Of a stretch of DNA of 41,234 nt, positions 8,221 through 16,670 are shown piece after piece (the first letter of the stretch is position 1; each line of letters starts with the position of its first letter). The notes under the pieces are model-generated. The model did no database searches and was not told the DNA's origin. It saw only the letters and a program-made list of their open reading frames with translations. Source of the DNA: Marinosulfonomonas sp. (lineage in GTDB: Bacteria; Pseudomonadota; Alphaproteobacteria; Rhodobacterales; Rhodobacteraceae); NCBI GenBank assembly GCA_015488685.1, contig WFNH01000032.1, forward strand, positions 1 to 41,234, written 5' to 3'. The translations under genes and the position numbers were made by a program.

Positions 8221-9867
8221 TTACCCCTTATCCTCGGGGCACATCGCCAGACGGGCGTTGGCAAAGGCCTCATCCTCGATTGCAGCATCTACCACCGAAA
8301 CCCCGCGCTTTTTGGCGAAATTTTCGATGCTGGTTTTCACCTGATCGCGGAAGGCCTCGGGAACCCGTTGCAAGCGGGCCAAAGACGCCGCGCGCCATTC
8401 AATGCCGCTTTCCTGACGACTGGCGGGTTCCAGCACGGCTTCGGCCATGAAAGGCTCAATATGTGCAACCGTCACCTGCCCCGCCGCATCGCGCCGTGCC
8501 GATTTCTCGGCCCGCAGGCAGATGTTTTCACGCACCTGTTCATCCGTGATGCTGTCCAGCAGCGCGCGGGCATCGGCAGCCCAATCCAGCCGCTCGAAAC
8601 TTTGCTGCGGGGCGTCTTTGTCGCCACCACCACTGGGCATCATTTTGCTCATCACCTGTTCGACGAATTTTGTGGTGATAAAAGTGTGCCCCTCTTTTTG
8701 CGCCTGCCGGATCACGCCGGTGCGGGCCATGCCGCGCACAAACTCGGGCGCGCGGTTGATCATCTCGCTGGCCTCGTCCGACCACATGATCGTTTCCTCG
8801 GCCACCACATCGGAGGGCGGGAAATGTTCGACCATGCCGATCCAGATATGGCACGGCACCATCCGCAGCAGGTTTTCGGTATTGCCGCCAATATCCAGCC
8901 CGTCATCGGCATGAACGCCGGTTTTCCCGACCAGCAACAGCGATGCGACGTGTTTTTCGACATATTTCCTGATCGCCTGATAGGGTTTGCCGGCAACCAG
9001 TTCGGTAACCACTTCCATACCGGCATCCTGCGCAACAGTTTCGGCCACGTTCAGATGTGCCTGATAGATTTTGGCGATGCCGTCATCAATCAGTTCTTCG
9101 TGCAACTGTTCCTGTTCCTTGAACCGGAAAACCTTGCCCGCTTCCTCGTCCAGAACGGTCGATATTTTGTTGAAAGCAACGTAGTGATAATAGGGATCAT
9201 AAGCCGCCACCACATGAACCGGCACATCCAGACGCTTGCCTATATCCAGCGCGGTCATCAGCACGCCGAATGATTTGGGCGAGCCATCCATCCCCACCAC
9301 GATCGGGCCATCACCGATGTTCATCCGCCGGTCTTTGGCCACAAACACATCCATATTGGTGCGCCGCACAACCCGTTCGCAAACGGTGCCGATGGTAGAC
9401 CCGGCCACAGCGCCAAGCCCCAGCGCGCCGATGAACAACACGTCATGGTCACCCTTGTTCATCGCATCAATCAGACAGCTGTAATTCTTGCCCTCGGGCG
9501 ACAGACGATCAAAGGGCACGCCCGCCTTTTTAGCCACATCCGCAGCAGCATCGTGGTAACTGTCGGAAATCAGACCCAGCCCCATGCCGATCAGATCCTC
9601 GTGCACCTCGCGCTGATGCTCCATCTCGCTTTCGCGTTGATAGCGTTCGGGAAGGCCACCTTCCATCTGTTTGAAACGGCGGTCGTGCAGACGGGCGGCA
9701 TAGGCGTGGATGCCGGTGATTTTGCCATCACACAGGCGGGTTGCCTGCTTCATCGCGTTGTTGGCATAATCGGATTGATCCAGCGCCACCAGAATACGTT
9801 TCAGCGACACGGGGGCGTCGCCTGCGGCGCCTTCCACCCCTTCGTCAATCGCCAGATTTACAACCAT
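8221..9867 (-). CDS. Tandem universal stress protein with three C-terminal PCP_red-like modules
   Basis: A 548-residue cytoplasmic protein. Two universal-stress (UspA) domains lie at about 21-178 and 188-345. Each begins with the beta-strand/loop ILVALDQSD or IVVGMDGSP, and each ends in a nucleotide-loop-like segment (GALGLGAVAGSTIGTVCERVVRRT; GKTGVHADDGLDIGGNTENLL). After these come three helical repeats at about 361-408, 428-474 and 490-537. Each starts with W-x2-(D/E/A)-A and has a central R/A-rich helix, which I read as PCP_red-like domains. The adjacent radical SAM protein has a fourth copy, so the two proteins may interact or share a ligand. PCP_red is associated with light-independent protochlorophyllide reductase, but no chlorophyll genes are here. 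The function is unknown. A GGAG site sits eight bases before the start. Confidence 0.8.
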   Translation of the reverse strand: MVVNLAIDEGVEGAAGDAPVSLKRILVALDQSDYANNAMKQATRLCDGKITGIHAYAARLHDRRFKQMEGGLPERYQRESEMEHQREVHEDLIGMGLGLISDSYHDAAADVAKKAGVPFDRLSPEGKNYSCLIDAMNKGDHDVLFIGALGLGAVAGSTIGTVCERVVRRTNMDVFVAKDRRMNIGDGPIVVGMDGSPKSFGVLMTALDIGKRLDVPVHVVAAYDPYYHYVAFNKISTVLDEEAGKVFRFKEQEQLHEELIDDGIAKIYQAHLNVAETVAQDAGMEVVTELVAGKPYQAIRKYVEKHVASLLLVGKTGVHADDGLDIGGNTENLLRMVPCHIWIGMVEHFPPSDVVAEETIMWSDEASEMINRAPEFVRGMARTGVIRQAQKEGHTFITTKFVEQVMSKMMPSGGGDKDAPQQSFERLDWAADARALLDSITDEQVRENICLRAEKSARRDAAGQVTVAHIEPFMAEAVLEPASRQESGIEWRAASLARLQRVPEAFRDQVKTSIENFAKKRGVSVVDAAIEDEAFANARLAMCPEDKG

Positions 9868-9908
9868 GTTTCTTCTCCAGATTTATCGGCCCCTGTTTTG
9901 GCCGGTGT

Positions 9909-10757
9909 CTACTTGTCTTTGGCGCAGCGAAAGCCCACAAATTCGGCATAAGCATTCGTGTAATCCCACAACCGGTTGCTGGCGACGGTCATATGTGGGC
10001 GGCCGTTCCAGTTGTTCCCTTTGATATAGGCGCAAGGCTCGCTGGGGACGCTTTCGTCCAGCGGATCGGGGGTGGAGCAGAATGCAGGCAGAACCCCGCC
10101 ATTATCAGCCTTTAATTGCGCCAGCAGCTTTAGCATCTCGGGCGTTGCATCGCGGGTGTCAACGTGACTGTCGCGGCATTGGCCCGCGCGGGCCTCGCGT
10201 GTGTCAGACACCCATTCCGAAACGTTCCCAGCCATGCCGCGCACGCCGTAGGGGCTGATGTCCCCCTCGTATTCGGTGACGGCAACGGGGGCTTCACCGC
10301 TGATGTGGGCGCGGCTCAGATCCTCGTCATTGCCCCACGGGTAAATCCGCCCGTCCGTGCCCCGCGCGGCCTTTTCCCATTCGACTTCGGTGGGCAGGCG
10401 TTTGCCCTTCCATGCGCAATAGGCAATGGCATCTTCGTGCAGAACACCTGTCACGGGCTGATCGGACTGGTTCAAATCGTCCTCGTCCACAAAGGCCGAA
10501 GGCGCATGATCCGTAGCTTTGACGAACGTAGAATATTCGGCGTTCGTCACCTCAAATTTATCAATCCAGAAATCATCCACCTGATAGGGCATCGGCCCGT
10601 AAAGGCCGGTGTAATAGACATAGCCCAGCGTGGCTTCGCCCGCCGGAACAAATGCCATGCCTTTGGGACCAAAAGGGGAGAGAGCCGCATAAGCCCCCAC
10701 CCCGATTGCGACCGCCCCAGCGGCAGCAAGCAATGTGGTTTTCAGTTGAATAGCCAA
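9909..10757 (-). CDS. Membrane-anchored FGE/SUMF1-fold protein
   Basis: A 282-residue protein with an N-terminal hydrophobic signal or anchor (about 8-30) followed by a formylglycine-generating-enzyme (sulfatase-modifying factor) fold. Family landmarks are FWIDKFEVTNAEYSTFV, AIAYCAWKGKRLPTEVEWEKAARG, YPWGN, GNVSEWVSD and the terminal VGFRCA. The region where true FGEs carry their copper-binding cysteine pair is replaced by NRLWDYTNAYAE, so sulfatase activation is unlikely. Such folds also occur as structural or accessory subunits of redox enzymes. The track start is TTG 10757, overlapping the upstream 35-aa gene by 16 bases; no strong ribosome site supports it, so the exact start is uncertain. 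It is probably periplasmic-facing, and it is fourth in the accessory operon. Confidence 0.8.
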   Translation of the reverse strand: MAIQLKTTLLAAAGAVAIGVGAYAALSPFGPKGMAFVPAGEATLGYVYYTGLYGPMPYQVDDFWIDKFEVTNAEYSTFVKATDHAPSAFVDEDDLNQSDQPVTGVLHEDAIAYCAWKGKRLPTEVEWEKAARGTDGRIYPWGNDEDLSRAHISGEAPVAVTEYEGDISPYGVRGMAGNVSEWVSDTREARAGQCRDSHVDTRDATPEMLKLLAQLKADNGGVLPAFCSTPDPLDESVPSEPCAYIKGNNWNGRPHMTVASNRLWDYTNAYAEFVGFRCAKDK

Positions 10758-10849
10758 TACCCCAACAGCAGCAGCACAACAGCCACATTCACAAGGGCGC
10801 CGGCCAGAACGAAGACGTCAAAGGCATTTATTCTTTTGCGTTTTGCCAT
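10742..10849 (-). CDS. 35-residue single-helix membrane peptide
   Basis: A small gene with ATG 10849 and TGA at 10742-10744. The peptide has a basic N-terminus (MAKRKRINAF) and one hydrophobic helix from about residue 11 to 34, ending in YWLFN. An AAGGAG ribosome site lies ten bases before the ATG, and the gene sits 24 bases after the cupredoxin-like gene and overlaps the following one. That spacing supports real translation. It could be a small subunit that stabilises a membrane complex. No family is recognised. Confidence 0.6.
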   Translation of the reverse strand: MAKRKRINAFDVFVLAGALVNVAVVLLLLGYWLFN

Positions 10850-10873
10850 CTGGCCGGTCTCCTTGATCAGTGT

Positions 10874-11614
10874 TTAGTAGGACAGGTCCATGCTGACTTC
10901 TCCGCCAGCATCGACAGTGATTTCACCGACTTTCTTTTCGCCAAGGAAACCATGCCACATCATAACCTTGTATGTGCCAGCCGGAATATCGGTGATCGAA
11001 AACGCCCCGTTTTCATCCACAACTGAAAAGTAAGGCGTTTTGGCGACGTAAACAAAGCCATGCATGAAATCATGGGCGTCACATTCCACTTTCATACCGT
11101 TCCCGCGGCGCAGTTTGATCACTTTGGTCAGAACGTCGCCTTTATTGGGTTGTGAAACATTCAGAACAGTTTTGCGCGCTTTGCCGATCTGTTCGTATGT
11201 GTGGATGTTGTGAAGCGTTCCGTCATTGTTCACCGCTGTCAGTTCGCCTGTATTGGCCATCACACCAAATGCCGGCGAAAACTCGCAATGTTCCTGATTG
11301 ATTGTCAATTTCATTAAATCTTCGGGCATGGCTTTGCCCTCTTCGATGTTAGACAGGAACACGACTGCACCTTTCAGCGTGCCGTTTTCGTTGATCTCGA
11401 CAAACGGAACTTCGCGAGAGCCTTCGCCACAGATCTTCGGGTCTTTCGAGATGGTGTAGGTGCGGGTGTCAGCCTTGGCGTCGCCAGCAGCAACAGTGCC
11501 GACAAAACTACCACCGTCAGTGACTTCGATTTCCTTATATCCCTTGGCACTTGCTGCAGTGGCCATCCCCAACATTGCCAACGCAATAGCAGACTTTTTC
11601 ATTATGTTTTTCAT
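10874..11614 (-). CDS. Periplasmic cupredoxin-like protein with C-terminal carboxypeptidase-regulatory-like domain
   Basis: A 246-residue exported protein with a signal peptide ending at ATASA-like sequence (TAASA, about residue 23). The central part carries a candidate mononuclear copper site: His in GTLHNIHTY, then the loop CDAHDFM followed by HGF. The C-x2-H-x2-M order is that of type 1 blue-copper sites. The last 55 residues or so (FSVVDENGAFSITDIPAGTYKVMMWH) look like the beta-sandwich domain seen in carboxypeptidase-regulatory and methylamine-utilisation-type proteins. It may carry electrons or deliver copper in the periplasm; this is inference. GAAAGGAAG precedes the ATG at suitable distance. 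It is second in the operon that starts with the HEAT-repeat gene. Confidence 0.75.
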   Translation of the reverse strand: MKNIMKKSAIALAMLGMATAASAKGYKEIEVTDGGSFVGTVAAGDAKADTRTYTISKDPKICGEGSREVPFVEINENGTLKGAVVFLSNIEEGKAMPEDLMKLTINQEHCEFSPAFGVMANTGELTAVNNDGTLHNIHTYEQIGKARKTVLNVSQPNKGDVLTKVIKLRRGNGMKVECDAHDFMHGFVYVAKTPYFSVVDENGAFSITDIPAGTYKVMMWHGFLGEKKVGEITVDAGGEVSMDLSY

Positions 11615-11640
11615 TTTGCTTCCTTTCGGGTGAGTAATAA

Positions 11641-13815
11641 TTACGCGACTTTCAAAGCCTCTTCTCGAGGTCGTTGTTGAAACAGTTCGGCCAGCGCATC
11701 AATCGCAACCAGCCAGCGTGCTTTCTGGCTTTCGTCCGACAACAGTTCCAACAAACGGGCGGCACCGGCCTTTGGGGCGAATTCCCCCAGCAGTTTGCCG
11801 ATATCGCGGCGATATGTGCCGTCATGGCTGACAGCAAACAACACCAACGCATCTACGGACGCATCACCATAGAGACGCGCCAATGCGCGGGCAGCTGCAA
11901 TTCCAACGCCCAGATAGTCATCATCCAGTGCGTCAATCATTTCCTTGCCTGCCAGATTGCGGTGGTCCATTGCACGGATGGCCTCGACACGAACCAGCGG
12001 ATCGGGATTTTGCAGCATGTCGAGAAGGGCCGCATCGATATCGGCCCCTTTGATCCACCCCATCGCCCGCGCCGCTAGAACACGGGTTTCCGATGTTTCG
12101 CTCTCCAGCAGGTTTTTCAGCGGCTCCAACGCAGCATCAGGCAATGCACCCGTTTGTTCGCCATGTTTGGCCAGCGAAAACAATACGCCGTGAAGCACGT
12201 CGTCCTCGACATCCTTGTCCAACACCTTGATCAGAGTATCGGTAACCTCGCTATTTACAACGCCCCCTAGCAAACGGGCCGAAAACCGCCGCACATCCTC
12301 GTGTGGTGCTGCCGCTGTCTCCCATGAAATCTTGCGTTTGGCGTGCTTGCGCTTTTTGGTCATATCCAGAAAACGCTGATCCACCTCGTTTAGAATTACC
12401 TCTTCAGGCTCTTCCTGCGGGACATCCGGCCGGTTTGTCTTGATTGCTTCCAATGTTGAAACTGCCGGGGTGCGTTTCTCGGCGACCAGCGGCAGGTCCT
12501 CGTCTATTTCTCTGGCAATTTCTTCGGTAATTTCAGGAAGCGGCTCTTCTTCAACCTCTTCTTCAGGCTCTTCAGGCGACAATACCAATTCACCATTCAA
12601 ACCTGCAATCAGCCCAATACCGGCATCATTTGGCCATTTAGGATCGTTTGCCGCAATTTCAGCTAAAGCCGTGAGCGCAGCAAGCCGCAGATGGCGGTCC
12701 GCATCGCCAGCAGCATGTAACAATGCAGGTACAGCAACATCACCAGCACCCTGAACCGCCTCGATCACACCGACACGGAACTCCTGCGGAATGGATTGGT
12801 CCCCCAGAACATGCAACAGCCCTTTGGCGGCTTCCGCCCCCCTAAGGGCCATAAGTGCAAGGGCAGCCTGTTTGGCGGCCTTGGGTTCACCCGCGATTGC
12901 CTTTTGCACTGCGTTTCCCAGATCGTCATCCTGAAACTTGTCCGGGTTTGCTGCAATTATGCGGAACACCTCGATACGCACTTCCGGTGCAGGATCCTTG
13001 ATCAAATCCCACAGCAAAAGATCATTTTGCAAACCGGCATGCTTTACAACTGCGGCCCGAACACTTGCATCCTTGTCTCCGAAAAGGGGTTTCAAACGAT
13101 CATCAGACGGTTCAAGGTTCTCAAGGGCAAGGCGGCGGATTTCCGGCTTTACATCCTCGATCATCCCTCCACGCAGGGCATCCAGTGCCGGGTTGTCGGA
13201 TTTACCAACGGCCTTTACTATGCGGCGACACATGCGTGTATCACCCTTGGCATAAAGATCAATAATTGCATGTGCACCCGGTTCGCCCATTTTTGACAGG
13301 GCTGCCAAAACCGGCTCTGTCAGATCCTGAGCTTCTTCGTCCAGCATCGCCCCAACGATTTCGGGCACTGCGTCCTGAGGCGCAAATACGGCCAGCCCTT
13401 CGATGGCCGACATCTGGATATCCACCCAGTCATCCCAGCCGGAAACATAAAACTCGTCCTCGTCCCAAGCGACTTCGTCATTGCTGCGGGAAACGGCCAA
13501 TTTACGCAACAACGGCACAACAGGTTCGTAGCGCATGGCGATAAGCGCCTTGATTGCAGCGCGTTTTACGTCAGCCTCGGGGTCACCGATCAGGTTCTCC
13601 ATCAGTTTTTCGGCTGTAGTCGGATCGTTCAGCTGCTCCAACGCCGTGGCTGCATCAACGCGAACATCCGGGTCTTCATCCAGCAATGCCTTGACCAGAG
13701 ATTCTGCTGTTTCCGGCATCCCCATACTACCCAACGCCCGCGCAGCGGCACAGCGATGGACATCAATTCCCTTGTCCAGAATTTCGGTTAATCTATCGCG
13801 CGCTTTGGTTTTCAT
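11641..13815 (-). CDS. HEAT-repeat scaffold protein
   Basis: A protein of about 724 residues built almost entirely of HEAT-type helical repeats, with recurrent segments such as DVRVDAATALEQLNDPTTAEKL, ADVKRAAIKALIAM and LVRVEAIRAMDH. A strongly acidic Glu/Pro/Asp linker (about residues 411-500) splits the repeats into two arrays. There is no signal peptide, so it should act in the cytoplasm as a binding scaffold; PBS-lyase-like HEAT proteins can bind cofactors, but nothing here shows a catalytic site. I start it at ATG 13815, which follows AAAGGTGGTAGGA; the frame is open upstream to 13872 but that would cross the likely promoter. It is the first gene of a seven-gene operon, 57 bases downstream of a TTGAC-N4-GTCAA box. 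Confidence 0.8.
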   Translation of the reverse strand: MKTKARDRLTEILDKGIDVHRCAAARALGSMGMPETAESLVKALLDEDPDVRVDAATALEQLNDPTTAEKLMENLIGDPEADVKRAAIKALIAMRYEPVVPLLRKLAVSRSNDEVAWDEDEFYVSGWDDWVDIQMSAIEGLAVFAPQDAVPEIVGAMLDEEAQDLTEPVLAALSKMGEPGAHAIIDLYAKGDTRMCRRIVKAVGKSDNPALDALRGGMIEDVKPEIRRLALENLEPSDDRLKPLFGDKDASVRAAVVKHAGLQNDLLLWDLIKDPAPEVRIEVFRIIAANPDKFQDDDLGNAVQKAIAGEPKAAKQAALALMALRGAEAAKGLLHVLGDQSIPQEFRVGVIEAVQGAGDVAVPALLHAAGDADRHLRLAALTALAEIAANDPKWPNDAGIGLIAGLNGELVLSPEEPEEEVEEEPLPEITEEIAREIDEDLPLVAEKRTPAVSTLEAIKTNRPDVPQEEPEEVILNEVDQRFLDMTKKRKHAKRKISWETAAAPHEDVRRFSARLLGGVVNSEVTDTLIKVLDKDVEDDVLHGVLFSLAKHGEQTGALPDAALEPLKNLLESETSETRVLAARAMGWIKGADIDAALLDMLQNPDPLVRVEAIRAMDHRNLAGKEMIDALDDDYLGVGIAAARALARLYGDASVDALVLFAVSHDGTYRRDIGKLLGEFAPKAGAARLLELLSDESQKARWLVAIDALAELFQQRPREEALKVA

Positions 13816-13871
13816 TGTCCTACCACCTTTATTCAGTCGTGGTAGCCTATCGATTCCGGTTTTTCGGCGCA

Positions 13872-13885
13872 TTGACGTGCGTCAA
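13872..13885. promoter_or_regulatory. CRP/FNR-family box TTGAC-N4-GTCAA ahead of the HEAT-repeat operon
   Basis: TTGACGTGCGTCAA is a perfect inverted repeat, 57 bases before the HEAT-gene start. If it acts in the class II position (centre about -41.5), transcription would start near 13837. The minus strand then has TAGGCT at 13844-13849, a weak match to a -10 element. It differs from the two TTGAT boxes of the island only in the fifth base of each half-site. Confidence 0.5.
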
Positions 13886-13893
13886 GCATTAGG

Positions 13894-13967
13894 TCGCCGA
13901 CCCCCGTTTTCACAAGGGTCGGCGATTTGTCACAATTTTGTGGGCGGGCACCTGTAAACAGATGCCC
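13894..13967 (-). terminator. Stem-loops downstream of idrA
   Basis: Two strong inverted repeats follow the idrA stop. One at 13946-13967 has nine pairs (one G-U) and a four-base loop, and one at 13894-13925 has ten perfect pairs. A small hairpin (13931-13942) lies between them. None is followed by a U tract on the minus strand, so they may protect the transcript end or end transcription by another route rather than act as a classic intrinsic terminator. Confidence 0.5.
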
Positions 13968-13978
13968 ATTCCGTAAGC

Positions 13979-16657
13979 CTAGATTACGATGTCACGCGGC
14001 GCAAAGGACATCGACCGGAAACTATGTTTGTATGGTGATTCACCGATCTTGGTGACCTTCGCCACACCCATTTTATAGTTATAGTTCCCGCTGATCCAGT
14101 CAACCACACGTCCGGCCAGTGCATTTGCCGGTTGGCTTGTATGCAGGAAGTCCATGTACATGACCCCCTTCTTGACTGCCCGTGTTACAATCGCAACCGC
14201 GGTTACCGATGCTTCTGAAAGCTCGACGTTCCCATTGGCCATTTGTCCGGCAAAGGAATAGTCAGATCCTTCAACACCCAGAATGATGTCTTTTAATGCC
14301 GGCACACGATCGTTGGACAACAGAACCATATCACCGCTTTCAATGCCGCGTGCTGCTGCATCATCTTCGTTGATCTCGACCCAGTTGTCCGGCCAACGCT
14401 GGACAATATAAGGACGGCGCGTGTCATCAAAACCTGACTGCCAACGTTCGTTGGCGCGGCCGGATGTGCACCATAGTTCGTCGCCCTTTGGCTTCATCCA
14501 TTCCCAATAATCCGAGAACAGAGACCAAGGTGATTTCTGGATGTTACACTTACCGGTTTGCGAATTGAAATGCGTCAGCTTTTTGTTGAACATATTCGCA
14601 GCAGTCGGGCCATCAGCAGGCAGTTTGCGCGTTGTGTCATGCAGACGAACGGTGCCCATCAAAGACCCATCAGCATTCATATACACAGGTGCCTGGATAC
14701 CATTGGTCCCCATTTCGCGGAACTTCTCATGCAGGGTTTTGCCTTCACGGTGTGCAGCGATCTTGACCATATTAAAGTCTTTGCGGCTACCACGAGTGAA
14801 TTTGGCTGCTTCTTCCGCGACATCATTGGAAGTCTCCCAATCATATCCGTCAAAGCCCATTTTCTTGGCAAGTTGCGAAATGATCCACCAGTCCGGTTTT
14901 GCTTCGCCGGGTGCATCATAGAACTTTTGATACAGACGAACACGACGTTCACCATTAGCCCGCAAGAAATCTTCTTCGCCCCAAGTTGCGGCCGGGAAGA
15001 TGATATCTGCAAACTGGTTACCGATTGGATCAACCAGATAAATGTCCTGATTGACAATAACCATGCCACCGCTATCAACACGCGCCTTAAGGGTCTCAAG
15101 GATTTTGTCGCGGTTGATCGACTGGATCTGGTGCGGGTTGCCACGGGTCAGTTCATGGAACCGTTGCGACAATTGCTGGGAACCCAACATCGACTGAATC
15201 CATGTCGTGCCGATAACATGGGCCATACGGGTGTGACCCGATACCGTCCAAGTATCCGTATCAAGTGCACGACGACGACGACCAGGCAGCTTCATTGGTG
15301 ATTTATTACGGGGATAGCTACCACCCGAAACACCACCACGCTGGTGACCACCGGCGCGACCGATCATCTGACCGGGACGACCGCCGGCACCTACAGTAAT
15401 GCCCAAGGCTGCAATCGCCTCTGTATTGCCTGTGTTATTGGACCAGTAAAAGCCTTTTTCGATCATGATCGAGGTCTTCGGACGTGATCCGTCTTCTTTT
15501 GGCTTGGCCATCATCTCGGCAGCCAGTTTGATTTTTGCAGCATCTACACCAGTCACTTCGGATGCAGCGTCAAGGGCAAACTCATCCTGACCCAGCAACC
15601 ATTTGCTCCAATCATCAAACCCTTTGGTCTGGAATTTGCCCCATGTGGTGCGCCACTGCCAAGGCGTGTTCCGTGTGCCCTGACCAAAGCCCGAGGACGA
15701 ACCCCACTTGTCATTGACCCACTTCTCGATCCACTCTTTGTCTTGCCAGCCGTTTTCAACGATAACCCGTGCGATCGCATTCACAAGCAGCAAATCCGTG
15801 CCCGGATTGACATCCAGCCATAAGCCGCCATTTTGCTCGGCAAAGGCAACACCAGCGGTTTTGCGCGGAACCATAAAGATGGCTTTCTGACCACCCTGAA
15901 TTGCCGGCATGATCCACTGTGTAAACATGATAGTTTTGGTTTCATAGGGATCAGTGCCGCAAATCAGCAGTGTTTCTGCATCTTTCCAGTCCTGATATGA
16001 AGGCCCAAAATTATCAAACCCTGCATCACGGAAACCCGGTGTCGCGCCAACATTGGACGGCGCATCATGGTTGGCGAAATTCGCAGTGTTAACCGAACGC
16101 AGTGCATATTTGCGAATTGCATAGGTGTTTTCGATGTACTGATAGCTATAGCTTTTAACGCCATAAGCATTTGCCCCGAATTTCGCGATGACATATTTTG
16201 CCATTTCAGCCGCAATATCCAGCGCGAAGTCCCATGTGACCGGCTGAAGCATACCATAGATACGCATCATTGGCGACTTCAGGCGATCGCGTGTCGGTGT
16301 TTCAGGGTTATAGCATTTCTGCGCAATACAACCACCACGAAGCGACGAGTCACCATTTACGTTTACGGCTTCTGCCGCTTTGTCGGGGATGATCACAACG
16401 TGATGAGGTTCACCGTCATGCAGCACGATATTGTGCTGGTTGGGGGCAACCCACGGGCCAAGCGCCTGAACGGGGAAATCCTCGCCAAATGCATTCTGGT
16501 CCGCCATTGCGCCACCGTTCTTGCCGCCCTTAACGGGCCAACGGTAGACTTTGTAGCCACAGGCCACGATGCAGTAATCGCAGGCTGTGGTGATAACTTC
16601 CGCATCTGCCGGGGGCAGAGGGACGTTCTCGTCTGGGATATAATATGGAGTTGACAT
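13979..16657 (-). CDS. idrA: Iodate reductase catalytic subunit (AioA-family molybdoenzyme)
   Basis: An 892-residue molybdopterin oxidoreductase of the arsenite-oxidase (AioA) clade. The N-terminus has C26-x2-C29-x3-C33 in ACDYCIVACGYKVYRW, close to the AioA motif. At the usual fourth ligand position there is Ser (SSLRGG, about 104-109), which predicts a [3Fe-4S] cluster. It lacks its own export signal, so like AioA it is probably carried to the periplasm by its Tat-targeted Rieske partner. Known arsenite-oxidase operons do not carry two dihaem peroxidases, whereas dissimilatory iodate reductase loci (idrA, idrB, idrP1, idrP2) do, which is why I favour iodate reductase. The reaction would be iodate reduction with electrons from the periplasmic chain. 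An AGGAGAGGAAG ribosome site precedes the ATG, 13 bases after idrB. Another AioA-like activity is not excluded. Confidence 0.8.
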   Translation of the reverse strand: MSTPYYIPDENVPLPPADAEVITTACDYCIVACGYKVYRWPVKGGKNGGAMADQNAFGEDFPVQALGPWVAPNQHNIVLHDGEPHHVVIIPDKAAEAVNVNGDSSLRGGCIAQKCYNPETPTRDRLKSPMMRIYGMLQPVTWDFALDIAAEMAKYVIAKFGANAYGVKSYSYQYIENTYAIRKYALRSVNTANFANHDAPSNVGATPGFRDAGFDNFGPSYQDWKDAETLLICGTDPYETKTIMFTQWIMPAIQGGQKAIFMVPRKTAGVAFAEQNGGLWLDVNPGTDLLLVNAIARVIVENGWQDKEWIEKWVNDKWGSSSGFGQGTRNTPWQWRTTWGKFQTKGFDDWSKWLLGQDEFALDAASEVTGVDAAKIKLAAEMMAKPKEDGSRPKTSIMIEKGFYWSNNTGNTEAIAALGITVGAGGRPGQMIGRAGGHQRGGVSGGSYPRNKSPMKLPGRRRRALDTDTWTVSGHTRMAHVIGTTWIQSMLGSQQLSQRFHELTRGNPHQIQSINRDKILETLKARVDSGGMVIVNQDIYLVDPIGNQFADIIFPAATWGEEDFLRANGERRVRLYQKFYDAPGEAKPDWWIISQLAKKMGFDGYDWETSNDVAEEAAKFTRGSRKDFNMVKIAAHREGKTLHEKFREMGTNGIQAPVYMNADGSLMGTVRLHDTTRKLPADGPTAANMFNKKLTHFNSQTGKCNIQKSPWSLFSDYWEWMKPKGDELWCTSGRANERWQSGFDDTRRPYIVQRWPDNWVEINEDDAAARGIESGDMVLLSNDRVPALKDIILGVEGSDYSFAGQMANGNVELSEASVTAVAIVTRAVKKGVMYMDFLHTSQPANALAGRVVDWISGNYNYKMGVAKVTKIGESPYKHSFRSMSFAPRDIVI

Positions 16658-16670
16658 GTTCTTCCTCTCC

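Noticed and set aside
8152-9273. 373-codon plus-strand frame opposite the Usp gene
   Set aside because: It mirrors the codon pattern of the Usp-domain gene and has no recognisable fold.
8221-9867. Chlorophyll biosynthesis link through PCP_red
   Set aside because: No bch genes or other protochlorophyllide reductase parts are in the window. The module alone does not show pigment synthesis.
9909-10757. Sulfatase-activating formylglycine-generating enzyme
   Set aside because: The fold matches, but the catalytic cysteine pair is missing at the expected place and no sulfatase gene is near.
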